In this document: positions 18,901 through 27,535 of the stretch, piece after piece | Position numbering within the stretch: the stretch's first letter is position 1 | Layout of the letters: each line of letters opens with the position of its first letter | Source: Bradyrhizobium lablabi | GTDB lineage: Bacteria; Pseudomonadota; Alphaproteobacteria; Rhizobiales; Xanthobacteraceae | Direction: 5' to 3' | NCBI RefSeq assembly: GCF_018129385.1 | Contig: NZ_JAFCLN010000009.1 | Location: forward strand, 1-64,000 | DNA: 64,000 nt | Translations under genes and position numbers: made by a program | Notes under the pieces: model-generated | Database searches by the model: none | What the model saw: the letters and a program-made list of their open reading frames with translations, nothing else | Told to the model about the DNA's origin: nothing

Positions 18901-21900
18901 CACGCTGGAGGGCGGAGACCCCGTCGGCGGCGGTATCCTCACGCAGCTCGTTGTCCGCAACAATCCCGGAACCGTCGGGCCGGACACGAACTATCTACGC
19001 TACACCGGTGGGGACCACGTGGTGATGGGCGGCACCGACGGGGAGGACATCATCATCGCCGGTATCGGCGACGACACCCTGTACGGCGACGCCGGCGATG
19101 ACAATCTTGAGGGCGGCTTCGGCAACGACATCATCAATGGCGGCGACGGCGACGACATCATCAAGGACGCCGGCGGCGACGACAACATCAAGGCCGGCCT
19201 TGGCAACGACGTCGTCCATGCAGGTCCAGGCCTCGATCTGGTCATGGGCAATGCCGGCCAGGACTTCATCTTCCTCGGAACCGACGAAGGCTCGGAAGTC
19301 TTCGCGGGTGAAGGCAACGACTTCATCTACGGCAACAGGAATGCCGAGCGTATCCTTGGCAACGAGGGTAACGACTGGATCGAAACCGGCACCTTCGACG
19401 GCGCTCCCGGCGACAATTTCGACGAAATATTCGCCCATGACGGCATCAAGGGTCACGACGTGTTCCTCGGTGACGGTGGCTTCGACGAATTCATCGGCGA
19501 GGGCGGCGACGACATCATGGTCGGCAGCGCCGGTCGCGGCAAGATGGTCGGCATGTCCGGTTTTGACTGGGCAACCTACAAGGACAACACACTTGGCGTG
19601 AACGCCGACCTGTCCATCCCGATCATCTTCGACGAGGCGCCCACGCTGCCGCAGAACGCGGCGCTCGACGAGTACGAGTCCGTGGAAGGGCTCTCCGGCA
19701 CGAAGTTCAGCGACGTGCTCAAGGGTACCGACGACGTGGCAGCGGATCGCGCACCGCTGTTGGCCGGCGGCACGACCGGTTACCTTGGCAGCGTGCTGGA
19801 TGAGGAAGGCATCGCTCTCATCGCAGGCCTGCAGGAAGTCCTTGGTGGCCTCACGTCCTTCGATGGTGGCGACATCATCCTGGGCGGTGACGGCAGCGAT
19901 ACCATCACCGGCAATGGCGGCGACGACATCATTGACGGCGACAAGTGGCTCGACGTGCAGATCGGCGTCTTTGCCCCCGGCGATGCGGACCACACCGGCA
20001 CGCCGATCGCCCTCCACAGCTCGATGACGACACTCGCTGCCAGCATGTTCAACGGCTCGATCAATCCGGGCCAGTTGGGCATCGTGCGGACGATCCGCAA
20101 CAGCACCACGCAGGAAGCGAACGGCGAGACCACCGACAGCGACGGCATCGCCGATGTCGATCGCGTGGTATTCTCCGGCGCCCGCGACGAATACGACATC
20201 GACTTCAATCCTGACGGCACCATCACGGTGGCGCACACCGGTGGTCTGGCGACCGACGGTACGGACACCGTCCGCAATGTCGAGGTGCTCGACTTCACCG
20301 ACCAGGACATCCTGTTGCAGGCGCCGACGCTGGACCTGCATGGGCCGGTGACGACCACCAGCACCGCTTCGGCTCCCCAGGCCTATCGCGATACATTCGA
20401 CACTGCTGCGCACAACAACAGCAACGGTACGGTGGATTGGACCTTGAGCCCATGGACCGAAACCGGAGACGACAGCGGCGTTACCACTGGAGAGATCCAG
20501 ATCGACGGGGGAGGCTCGAACGAACTGCGCTTCCTCGGCGGCGACGGTGCTTCGATCACGCGAACTGTCAATCTCGCTGGCCTGACGACCGCGACTTTGT
20601 CGTTCAGCTATGATCGAAACAACGGCACCAGCTCGATCGATGCCGGCGAGACCGTTCAGGTACAGTACTCGGCATCGGGATCGTTCACGCCCGGAAACTT
20701 CACGGTGCTGCAAACGATAAACGACACCTCCGGAGGATTTGACGGCGCGGATACGAGCAGTTTCAACTTGAACCTCACAGGAGCAGGGGCGAATTCAGCC
20801 ATACGGTTCGTCTCCACCGGTATCGACGCCGGCGAATACGTGCTGATCAATAACTTCAATATTGCTACGACAACGGTGACGACGACTACTGTTCCCGGCG
20901 GCCCCGGCAACAACTACACGACGACCTTCACCGAAGATGGGGGAGCCGTCGCGATCGTTGCTGGACCAGTGGTCACCGATGACGGTCCCACAATCGTCTC
21001 GGCCCGCGTGGTCCTGACCAACGCTAGTGCCGGTGACGTGCTCAGCACCGTCGGCGGTTTGCCGGGCGGTATCAACGCAACGATTGACAACAGCGTAGCT
21101 GGCCAGATCACCCTGAACCTGACGGGCAACGCATCGCCCGCCGCGTACCAGACGGCCCTGGCGCAGGTGAGGTTTAACAACACATCGCAGAATCCGGACG
21201 CTGCGCCGCGCGTCCTGCAAGTTACCGTCAATGACGGCTTGCTCACCAGCGCGGTCGCCACAACGACGGTCACCGTCGTGCCGCAGAACGATGCACCGAC
21301 CGCCGGCGCCGACACGATACTTACCAACCTGGCGGCGGGTGCCACGATCTCCGTGTCGGCTGCGGCCTTGCTCGCCAACGACACCGATCCGGAAGGACAG
21401 GCTGTCACGCTGAACAGCGTGGGTGGCGCCAACGGCCTCGCAAGCGGGCCGACCCTGACGGCCGGCGTCGTCACCCTCAGCGACAACGCTACCGCCAACG
21501 GTTCGTTTACCTACGTGGCCGGCGACGGCGCTGCGACTGCCAACAGTACGGTCGGTCTCACCCGCGTCACGACCGCCAATCTCACCGGCGGAGCCAACGC
21601 TGAAATCATCATCGGCAACGCTGCTGCCAATGTGATCGCCGGCGCCGGAGGCAATGACAACATCAATGCGGGCGATGGCAGTGACTCGATCACTGGCGGC
21701 ACCGGCAACGACATCATTGCGGCTGGCACCGGCAACGACACCATCACCTGGAACGCCAATGGTACGGGCGCCACCGATGGTTTCGACATCATCGATGGCC
21801 AAGAGGGCGGCACCGACACCTTTGTCCTGAACGGACGGGCCGGCACGGCCGAGACATTCCGGATCTACGCGAGGGCGGAGGCTATCGATGCCGGCATTCC

Positions 21901-23320
21901 GGTGGTCGGCCTCAACTCGGAAATCGTCATCACCCGCACGGTTCTGGGCGACACGACGGTTATCGCTGAACTCGACAACATCGAGGAAATCAGCATCAAC
22001 GGGTTGAACACCACGGCCAACAACGGCAACAACCCCAATACGCCTGACGGTGGTACCGCCGACGGCGACACCATCCAGGTGATCGGCAACTTCAACTCTC
22101 CGTTCACCAGCCTGAACTTCAGCACCATCACTATCGACGGCAATGCCGGCGACGACACGATCGACATCACCGGTCTCGCTTCCGACCATCGCATCGTGTT
22201 CCGCTCCAACGGCGGCAGCGACAGGATCATCGGCACGCTGCGTCCCCAGGACGTGATCGAATTGCCGCAGGGATCGGTTCTCGCAGACTACGTGGTCACC
22301 GAGAACAACGACGGGACCAAGACCCTCGCCAATGCGACCACCTCGATCACCTACTCGGGCGAGGGTGCTCCGGAGGTTCGCGTCGCCGGTGCCGGCTCGG
22401 ACGAAGATGGCACACCGGGGGCGGTTCCCGGGACGGGTACGCCAAACTCCGATGTGCTGGTCGGGACGGCAGGCGACGATAACCTCATCGCCTTTGCGGG
22501 AGACGACGTCGCCATGGGCAATGCCGGCGCCGATGCGATATCGGCCGGCGAAGGCGGCGATTTCGTCAGCGGCGGCAGCGGCCGGGACGTGATCTTCGCC
22601 GGAGCAGGCGACGACCAGGTGTTCGCCGGCGCAGATGCCGACATCGTCTACGGCGATGCCGGGGCGGATCGCATCTTCGGCGATCAGGGCAACGATCTGA
22701 TCAATGCTGGAGCCGGGGACGATACGGTCTTCGGCGGCGCCGGAGACGACCTGATCGTGGCGGAAGCCGCCGACGGCAACGACGTCTACTTCGGTGACGA
22801 AGGCGGCGGCGGCAGCGGTGTCGACACGCTCGACATCTCGGCGGCGACGGCGAACGTTACCGTCAACCTCGGATCCGGCCCGTTGTCGAACGGCACGGTG
22901 GTGAGCTCGCAGACCGGCAACGACACGATCTGGGGCATCGAGAACGTCAATACCGGCTCGGGCAACGACACCATCACCGCGAGCAACGCCGCCAACGTGA
23001 TGAACGGCGGCTCCGGCAACGATACCTACAAGTTCACATCGGCTTCGGCGGCGAACGGCGACACCATCCTCACGTTCGAGGCTGGTGACCGCATCGATCT
23101 GACGGCGATCGATGCCAACCTGGGTACTGCCGGTGATCAGAGCTTCTCACTGGTCACCGGTGCCTTCACCGCAGCAGGTCAGCTCGCGGTGACGTATGAA
23201 ACCCGCGCCGACGGCAACTTCACTGTTGTCCAAGGCAACATCGGCGGCAGTACTGATGCCGACTTCACGATCGAGATCGCAGGTCATCAGAACCTGACCA
23301 ACACGAATCTCGGTCTCTAA
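15971..23320 (+). CDS. Giant secreted animal-type heme peroxidase with RTX repeats (MopA-like)
   Basis: This 2449-residue exoprotein has an N-terminal animal heme peroxidase domain (about residues 45-950). FGQFFDHGLD carries the distal His near 283 with the calcium-binding Asp, TAVHHVFHSEHNRLVEH lies near 548-564, VYRFGHSM has the proximal His near 673, and ARGRDTGVPSLNEARR lies near 757-772. RTX calcium-binding nonapeptides (GGxGxDxx) occur near 1020-1200, 1300, 1880-1920 and 2165-2270, with cadherin-like segments (VPQNDAPTAGAD) between them. No Sec signal is present, as expected for type I secretion. The end (DFTIEIAGHQNL) resembles that of the RTX protein two genes downstream. The architecture recalls Mn(II)-oxidising peroxidase MopA of Aurantimonas and Erythrobacter; the actual substrate is inferred, not shown. 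Confidence 0.92.
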   Translation: MVVYIKSDLKFILDQIKISENHSLYIQSNGTQGAPLFGQSQNSNPASIPSYNIAWGLRTVDGSYNHLLPGQEQWGASDREFPELMEPEYRTVTAMVDFDGPGGADPVPVQMPYTPGNDVDGPGPNATPGDVIDPSIRIISNLIVDQTLSNPSAILTALQNAGVDDPGLVITGQISAAYAPLRPLFIDVAEAQRAQASAAAAAAANPTNGDLQTALAEANADLADAQAALDAAAGVPGGLTELLEEHGITLDGANLHIPNVAPDEGLSAPFNSWFTLFGQFFDHGLDLVNKGGNGSVMIPLQPDDPLYDPTPGAANFMVLTRATTSPGADGHLGDNPMTPGVDESLDDGRPVNTTTSYVDQNQTYTSHPSHQVFLRQYVSTPNGPAATGKLIEGANGGMATWAEVKAQAANVLGIQLTDLDVGAVPLMRTDPYGNFIPGANGYPQLIIGIGADNIPNTSDDVVIEGNPADPVDPHNVFGTTEPTVPVRSVFTNHAFLADIAHGAAPEGLADGDTEIGGNIPVDGEYDNELLDAHFIAGDGRANENIGLTAVHHVFHSEHNRLVEHTKEVVLADAQAILDGGGSQAEAVAFLNEWLAVDVANVPANATGLVWDGERLFQAAKFGTEMQYQHLVFEEFARKVQPTINTFLVPDGFDTTIDPSIVAEFAHVVYRFGHSMLTESIDQFDPNFAPNHISLIQGFLNPTAFTGPGGTIDDDVAAGAIIRGMTRQVGNEIDEFVTSALRNNLLGLPLDLATINLARGRDTGVPSLNEARRTFYEATAQDVRLKPYESWVDYAGHLKHEASIINFIAAYGTHELIEAETTIVGKRAAAMAIILGVDQDVDDNGDGIVDRTISPPADATDFLNGLGDYATDLGGLENVDLWIGGLAEEIMPFGGMLGATFNFVFEVQMEMLQNGDRFYYLQRLDGLHLFGEMENNSFAAMIMRNTNATHLPSDVFSTPGLILEVDPTRQFNDLNGDGTLEGGDPVGGGILTQLVVRNNPGTVGPDTNYLRYTGGDHVVMGGTDGEDIIIAGIGDDTLYGDAGDDNLEGGFGNDIINGGDGDDIIKDAGGDDNIKAGLGNDVVHAGPGLDLVMGNAGQDFIFLGTDEGSEVFAGEGNDFIYGNRNAERILGNEGNDWIETGTFDGAPGDNFDEIFAHDGIKGHDVFLGDGGFDEFIGEGGDDIMVGSAGRGKMVGMSGFDWATYKDNTLGVNADLSIPIIFDEAPTLPQNAALDEYESVEGLSGTKFSDVLKGTDDVAADRAPLLAGGTTGYLGSVLDEEGIALIAGLQEVLGGLTSFDGGDIILGGDGSDTITGNGGDDIIDGDKWLDVQIGVFAPGDADHTGTPIALHSSMTTLAASMFNGSINPGQLGIVRTIRNSTTQEANGETTDSDGIADVDRVVFSGARDEYDIDFNPDGTITVAHTGGLATDGTDTVRNVEVLDFTDQDILLQAPTLDLHGPVTTTSTASAPQAYRDTFDTAAHNNSNGTVDWTLSPWTETGDDSGVTTGEIQIDGGGSNELRFLGGDGASITRTVNLAGLTTATLSFSYDRNNGTSSIDAGETVQVQYSASGSFTPGNFTVLQTINDTSGGFDGADTSSFNLNLTGAGANSAIRFVSTGIDAGEYVLINNFNIATTTVTTTTVPGGPGNNYTTTFTEDGGAVAIVAGPVVTDDGPTIVSARVVLTNASAGDVLSTVGGLPGGINATIDNSVAGQITLNLTGNASPAAYQTALAQVRFNNTSQNPDAAPRVLQVTVNDGLLTSAVATTTVTVVPQNDAPTAGADTILTNLAAGATISVSAAALLANDTDPEGQAVTLNSVGGANGLASGPTLTAGVVTLSDNATANGSFTYVAGDGAATANSTVGLTRVTTANLTGGANAEIIIGNAAANVIAGAGGNDNINAGDGSDSITGGTGNDIIAAGTGNDTITWNANGTGATDGFDIIDGQEGGTDTFVLNGRAGTAETFRIYARAEAIDAGIPVVGLNSEIVITRTVLGDTTVIAELDNIEEISINGLNTTANNGNNPNTPDGGTADGDTIQVIGNFNSPFTSLNFSTITIDGNAGDDTIDITGLASDHRIVFRSNGGSDRIIGTLRPQDVIELPQGSVLADYVVTENNDGTKTLANATTSITYSGEGAPEVRVAGAGSDEDGTPGAVPGTGTPNSDVLVGTAGDDNLIAFAGDDVAMGNAGADAISAGEGGDFVSGGSGRDVIFAGAGDDQVFAGADADIVYGDAGADRIFGDQGNDLINAGAGDDTVFGGAGDDLIVAEAADGNDVYFGDEGGGGSGVDTLDISAATANVTVNLGSGPLSNGTVVSSQTGNDTIWGIENVNTGSGNDTITASNAANVMNGGSGNDTYKFTSASAANGDTILTFEAGDRIDLTAIDANLGTAGDQSFSLVTGAFTAAGQLAVTYETRADGNFTVVQGNIGGSTDADFTIEIAGHQNLTNTNLGL

Positions 23321-23337
23321 GGCGTCTCGAAAGCGCT

Positions 23338-23365
23338 ACGGGAGGCAGATGCGTCTGCCTCCCGT
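23338..23365. terminator. Strong intercistronic hairpin after the peroxidase gene
   Basis: A perfect 12-bp inverted repeat with arms ACGGGAGGCAGA and TCTGCCTCCCGT and a four-base loop lies 18 bases after the peroxidase stop and 42 bases before the ABC-transporter gene. No T-run follows. It may partly terminate transcription or protect the 3' end of the peroxidase mRNA, allowing more peroxidase than secretion machinery. Confidence 0.65.
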
Positions 23366-23406
23366 GAACCGTTTCTCCCGAACTGTCCAACCTCCGGGCG
23401 CATCAC

Positions 23407-25236
23407 ATGGCTACCTCAAAAGAGCTGACTCCCGCAAAGCGCCGCAAGCTTGCCGAGTTGACGCGCGGCTTTCGTGGCATCGTTATCTTCCTGTTTCTCA
23501 TCTCGGGGATGATAAACATACTGGCGCTGACCGGATCGTTGTACATGATGCAGATCTACGACCGGGCACTGACCAGCGGCAGCATTCCCACGCTTCTCGT
23601 TCTCTCAAGCCTGGTCATCGGCCTATATCTCTTTCAGGGCAGCTTCGACGTCATCCGCTCCCAGGTGCTGGTGCGAATCGGCGCGCGGCTGGATCGGAAG
23701 GTGGCACCGTTGGCGCACCGGGTTGCAATCGACATGCCGCGATTCGGCTTCTCGACATCCGAAGCTCTCGAACGTGGACGCGACGTAGATACGGTTCGCG
23801 GCTTCCTCGGCAGTCAGGGGCCGGGAGCCCTGTTCGATCTGCCGTGGATGCCGATCTATCTGGCTTTCGTCTACCTGCTGCATCCGGCACTTGGCGCGCT
23901 GACGTTCGCAGGCGCGTTCGTGTTGACCGTTTTGACCGTCGTCAGCGAAATCATGACGAAGCGTCTCAGCCTCTCGACGCGGAAGGCGGCCACTGCGCGC
24001 AATACGATCGCCGATAGCAACGCGCGCAGCGCGGAGGTTCTCAAGGCAATGGGCTTCGCCGGTCGGGCCGTGGATCGCTTTAACGATGCAAATCGCGAGC
24101 ATCTGGAACTGCAGACCAGGGCGAACGACATCACAGGCACTTTCGCCGCCGTGTCACGTGTGCTTCGCATGGTGCTGCAATCGGCGGTGCTTGGCCTCGG
24201 TGCCTATCTCACGATCAAGGGCGAGCTCACCGCCGGCGCCATCATCGCTTGCTCGGTGGCTTCTGCTCGCGCTCTTGCGCCAGTGGACCTCGCGATCGGC
24301 AACTGGAAGCCGTTCGTTGCGGCGCGCATGGCCTATCAGCGGCTTCGGGACACGGTAGTGGCAATTGCCGCTACCGACGAGCCGATGAAGTTGCCCGCAC
24401 CCACCCAGCGTCTCAGCGTGGAGAAGATCACGGTTGCGGTGCCTGGTTCCGGTCAGATCATCCTGAGTGAAATTGCCTTCGAACTACAGGCTGGCCAGGC
24501 GCTTGGCATCATCGGACCAAGCGCCGGCGGAAAGACGAGCATGGTACGCGCCCTTACCGGCATCTGGCCGGTGCTGCGCGGCAGCGTCCGGCTGGATGGC
24601 GCCGATCTGGCTCAATGGCGCGAGGATGAAATCGGAAAGCACATCGGTTATCTCCCGCAAGAAGTCAGCCTGATGGACGCGACGATCGAGGAGAACATCT
24701 GCCGTTTCGAGCCAAATCCGGACTCCCAGAAGATTGTCGAGGCGGCGAAGGCGGCCGGCGTGCACGACATGATCCTGAAAATGCCGGACGGATATCGAAC
24801 CCAGCTCGGCCCGCAGGGCACGGCCCTGTCGGCAGGGCAGCGGCAGCGCATTGCGCTGGCGCGCGCGCTGTACGGCAATCCGTTCGTTGTCGTCATGGAC
24901 GAGCCCAATTCCAACCTCGATGGCGAGGGAGAGCAGGCTCTTGCCGAGGCGATCGCCGGCATCAGAGCGCGAGGCGGTATCGCAATCGTCATCGCGCACC
25001 GTCCGAGCGCGCTTGTCGCCGTCGATCTCGTTGCGATCGTGCAGAACGGTCGCATCACCGCCTTCGGCAAGAAGCAGGACATCATGACGCCGACCGGAAT
25101 ACAGCAGCCCGCGGCTCCGCAGCAGTCCGCGGCTCCGCAGCAGCCGGCATCGCCGCAGCAACCGGTATCGCCTCAGCAGCCGACAATGCGGGCCATGCTC
25201 GACCAACTCCAAGCGCAAGTGAGGAGGCCCGCATGA
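23407..25236 (+). CDS. Type I secretion system permease/ATPase (PrtD-like)
   Basis: This 609-residue inner-membrane ABC exporter half-transporter has about six N-terminal helices (residues 25-310) and a nucleotide-binding domain from about 340. Walker A is GPSAGGKTS near residue 370, the signature LSAGQRQRIALARALYG near 474, and Walker B VVVMDEPNSNLDGEGE near 495. This is the PrtD/AprD class without a peptidase domain, which energises export of RTX proteins. The C-terminus has an unusual Pro/Gln-rich tail of about five PQQ-type repeats (QQPAAPQQSAAPQQ, near residues 562-590). Its stop overlaps the next start (ATGA, 25233-25236). Confidence 0.93.
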   Translation: MATSKELTPAKRRKLAELTRGFRGIVIFLFLISGMINILALTGSLYMMQIYDRALTSGSIPTLLVLSSLVIGLYLFQGSFDVIRSQVLVRIGARLDRKVAPLAHRVAIDMPRFGFSTSEALERGRDVDTVRGFLGSQGPGALFDLPWMPIYLAFVYLLHPALGALTFAGAFVLTVLTVVSEIMTKRLSLSTRKAATARNTIADSNARSAEVLKAMGFAGRAVDRFNDANREHLELQTRANDITGTFAAVSRVLRMVLQSAVLGLGAYLTIKGELTAGAIIACSVASARALAPVDLAIGNWKPFVAARMAYQRLRDTVVAIAATDEPMKLPAPTQRLSVEKITVAVPGSGQIILSEIAFELQAGQALGIIGPSAGGKTSMVRALTGIWPVLRGSVRLDGADLAQWREDEIGKHIGYLPQEVSLMDATIEENICRFEPNPDSQKIVEAAKAAGVHDMILKMPDGYRTQLGPQGTALSAGQRQRIALARALYGNPFVVVMDEPNSNLDGEGEQALAEAIAGIRARGGIAIVIAHRPSALVAVDLVAIVQNGRITAFGKKQDIMTPTGIQQPAAPQQSAAPQQPASPQQPVSPQQPTMRAMLDQLQAQVRRPA

Positions 25237-27515
25237 TCACAGCCAAAGCATTCAGGCCCGCCTCCCAATCGGCATCCCGACCAACGCGCGAGGACTATGC
25301 CGAGTCGGATCAAAAGAAGGGGTCGTTCCTCCCGCTTGCTTTTCTGGTGTTCCTGACCGGATGTGCCGCGTATCTGAAGAGTTTTCTGCCGGTCAAGCTG
25401 GAGGCCGGCGAACGGCAACAGGAAGTTAAGCGTGAAGATGCAGATCAGAGCGATGCGCCGCGCGAGGATCAAATCAGCGCCGCGACCGAGGAGGATATAG
25501 AGACAGAGTCACGCCACGTCTCCAAATCGTCTGACAACGTTGTCCCGATTCGGCTATTCCGGGAGAGCGACGGTCAGCCGGCGGTTGGCCCTGGGTCCAT
25601 CCAGCCGGCGTCTGCCGCACCGCCGCGTGTCGCAAACACCGCGACCGCGGACGCTGTTCGGGGTGGCAACGACAATCGCCAATCCGCTCAGCCGAACTCA
25701 GGTGGAGAGGGAAACGGCGGTGGCGGCGGCGGTGGTGGCGGCAGTGAAAAGCCGCGCGCGCCGACCGAAGAACCTCGGAACCGCGCGCCGCGAACCAACG
25801 GGCCGGTGCAATTGGCGGACGTGGTCGGCTGTCAGACAGTGATGATGATTCCCCTATTGACGCTCCTGGCCGGCACCACCGACCCGGATGGCGACCGGCT
25901 GACCATAACGAGCATCTCATCCACATCCGGAACCCTCACGCCCACTGAAGACGGCGGCTGGATCTTTGAACGCGACGACGGCATGCGTGGCGACGTGACG
26001 TTGACGTACATGATCAGCGACGGTTCAATGTCCATCAAGCAGACGGCCTACTTCAGCGTTGTAGATGCGCCGCCGATCATCGGAACTGCCAATGACGACA
26101 ATCTTCTTGGCACGCAATGCAGCGAGACCATCGACGGTCTTGCAGGTAACGACAATATCGATGCCCGCGGAGGCAACGACATTGTCATCGGAGGAGCCGG
26201 TGACGATCACATCATTGCCGGTGCAGGCAACGATGTCGTCTATGCGGGAGCGGGCAACGACATTGTGTTCGCAGGTTCGGGCAACGACATCATTTTCGGC
26301 GGAACTGGCAACGACCGTTTGTATGGCGAGGAAGGCGACGACATCATCGTGGCTGAGGACGGCGACGATTCCTTGTCGGGTGGTGATGGTGCGGACATTT
26401 TACTGGCAGGTAGCGGCCACGATACCGTTCAGGGCGAGGCGGGCAACGACACGCTCGACGGGGGCGACGGCAGCGATAACCTTGCCGGCGGCGCCGGGCG
26501 TGACACGATAACCGCCGGTGCCGGCAACGATTTGCTATTGGGGGACGACGGCAGCGATGTACTCGCGGACGGAGCGGGCAGCGACACCGCCCTGGGCGGC
26601 GCGGGCAACGACCATGTCCTTGCCGCAGCCGACGCTGCCGCTGATACCTATAATGGCGGTGCCGACCGGGATACGATCGACTACTCGGCGGCCACGGAGA
26701 GCGTCCGCGTTGACGTCGGAAGTGGAATCGCTGTGGGCGACGATATCGGTCACGATGAGATCGCGGAATTCGAGGTGGTCATCGGCGGAAGCGGCGACGA
26801 CGCTATTAATGCGAGCGCGGCGTCCACGGACGTGAGCATGAGCGGCGGTGCAGGAAATGACGCTCTCGACGGCGGCGCGGGAAACGACACCCTTTCAGAC
26901 GGCGCAGGAGTGGATACGGTCGCAGCCGGCGATGGCGATGATCATGTCGTAGCAGCAATGGACGCGGCCAATGATTCCTATGATGGAGGCAACGGACACG
27001 ACAGGCTGGACTACTCGACCGCAACGCTAAGCGTCACGGTAGACCTCGGAAGAGGTACAGCCAACGGTGTTGAGGTAGGACACGACCTGATTGCTGCCTT
27101 CGAAGAGGTTATCGCGGGATCCGGCAATGACCATGTCGTTGCAGGATCAACGTCGGTTTCGATGACGGGCGGTGATGGTGATGATACCTTCGAATTCCAC
27201 AGAAAGAACGATGATCACGAGGCGATGACGGTCCGCAAGATTACCGACTTCACGGTCGGGGACCGGATTGTGGCCGCGACTTTCGAGATCAGCTACTCCG
27301 AGGACGGTGACTTCGACGAGGCAATTTCCGACATGTTCGAAGATATTTACCTGTCGTCAACCGGAGGCAGAAGACCGGTGCGGTTCCGGTTTGAGGAGAC
27401 CGACAACGACAAGAGGACGATGGTGGATATTCACGATCGCCCCGATACCGACGAGTTCTTCACGATTGAGCTTTCCGGACACCATAACCTTCAATTCACC
27501 GTCGCCGTCAGTTGA
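25233..27515 (+). CDS. RTX protein with N-terminal membrane anchor or lipobox
   Basis: This 760-residue protein has a 30-residue polar N-terminus and a hydrophobic segment at about 31-48 containing LTGC at 41-44, which fits a lipobox. A low-complexity region with a Gly run (about 160-172) follows. A cadherin-like domain spans about 195-280, and calcium-binding RTX nonapeptides (GNDIVxAGxGND) fill 285-640. The C-terminus (FFTIELSGHHNLQF) resembles that of the giant peroxidase. It lies between the ABC protein and the HlyD adaptor, overlapping the former, so it is probably part of the same secretion unit. A hydrophobic anchor on a type I substrate is unusual. It could be a surface-retained partner of the peroxidase, or a lipoprotein component of the exporter. 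Confidence 0.85.
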   Translation: MITAKAFRPASQSASRPTREDYAESDQKKGSFLPLAFLVFLTGCAAYLKSFLPVKLEAGERQQEVKREDADQSDAPREDQISAATEEDIETESRHVSKSSDNVVPIRLFRESDGQPAVGPGSIQPASAAPPRVANTATADAVRGGNDNRQSAQPNSGGEGNGGGGGGGGGSEKPRAPTEEPRNRAPRTNGPVQLADVVGCQTVMMIPLLTLLAGTTDPDGDRLTITSISSTSGTLTPTEDGGWIFERDDGMRGDVTLTYMISDGSMSIKQTAYFSVVDAPPIIGTANDDNLLGTQCSETIDGLAGNDNIDARGGNDIVIGGAGDDHIIAGAGNDVVYAGAGNDIVFAGSGNDIIFGGTGNDRLYGEEGDDIIVAEDGDDSLSGGDGADILLAGSGHDTVQGEAGNDTLDGGDGSDNLAGGAGRDTITAGAGNDLLLGDDGSDVLADGAGSDTALGGAGNDHVLAAADAAADTYNGGADRDTIDYSAATESVRVDVGSGIAVGDDIGHDEIAEFEVVIGGSGDDAINASAASTDVSMSGGAGNDALDGGAGNDTLSDGAGVDTVAAGDGDDHVVAAMDAANDSYDGGNGHDRLDYSTATLSVTVDLGRGTANGVEVGHDLIAAFEEVIAGSGNDHVVAGSTSVSMTGGDGDDTFEFHRKNDDHEAMTVRKITDFTVGDRIVAATFEISYSEDGDFDEAISDMFEDIYLSSTGGRRPVRFRFEETDNDKRTMVDIHDRPDTDEFFTIELSGHHNLQFTVAVS

Positions 27516-27535
27516 GACATCGAGGGGATCGGGAA

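Noticed and set aside
16784..22189. Three long antisense frames (16784-18817, 18995-20713, 20795-22189) across the peroxidase gene
   Set aside because: Their composition is the reverse shadow of Asp/Gly-rich repeats; no ribosome-binding sites or domains are seen.
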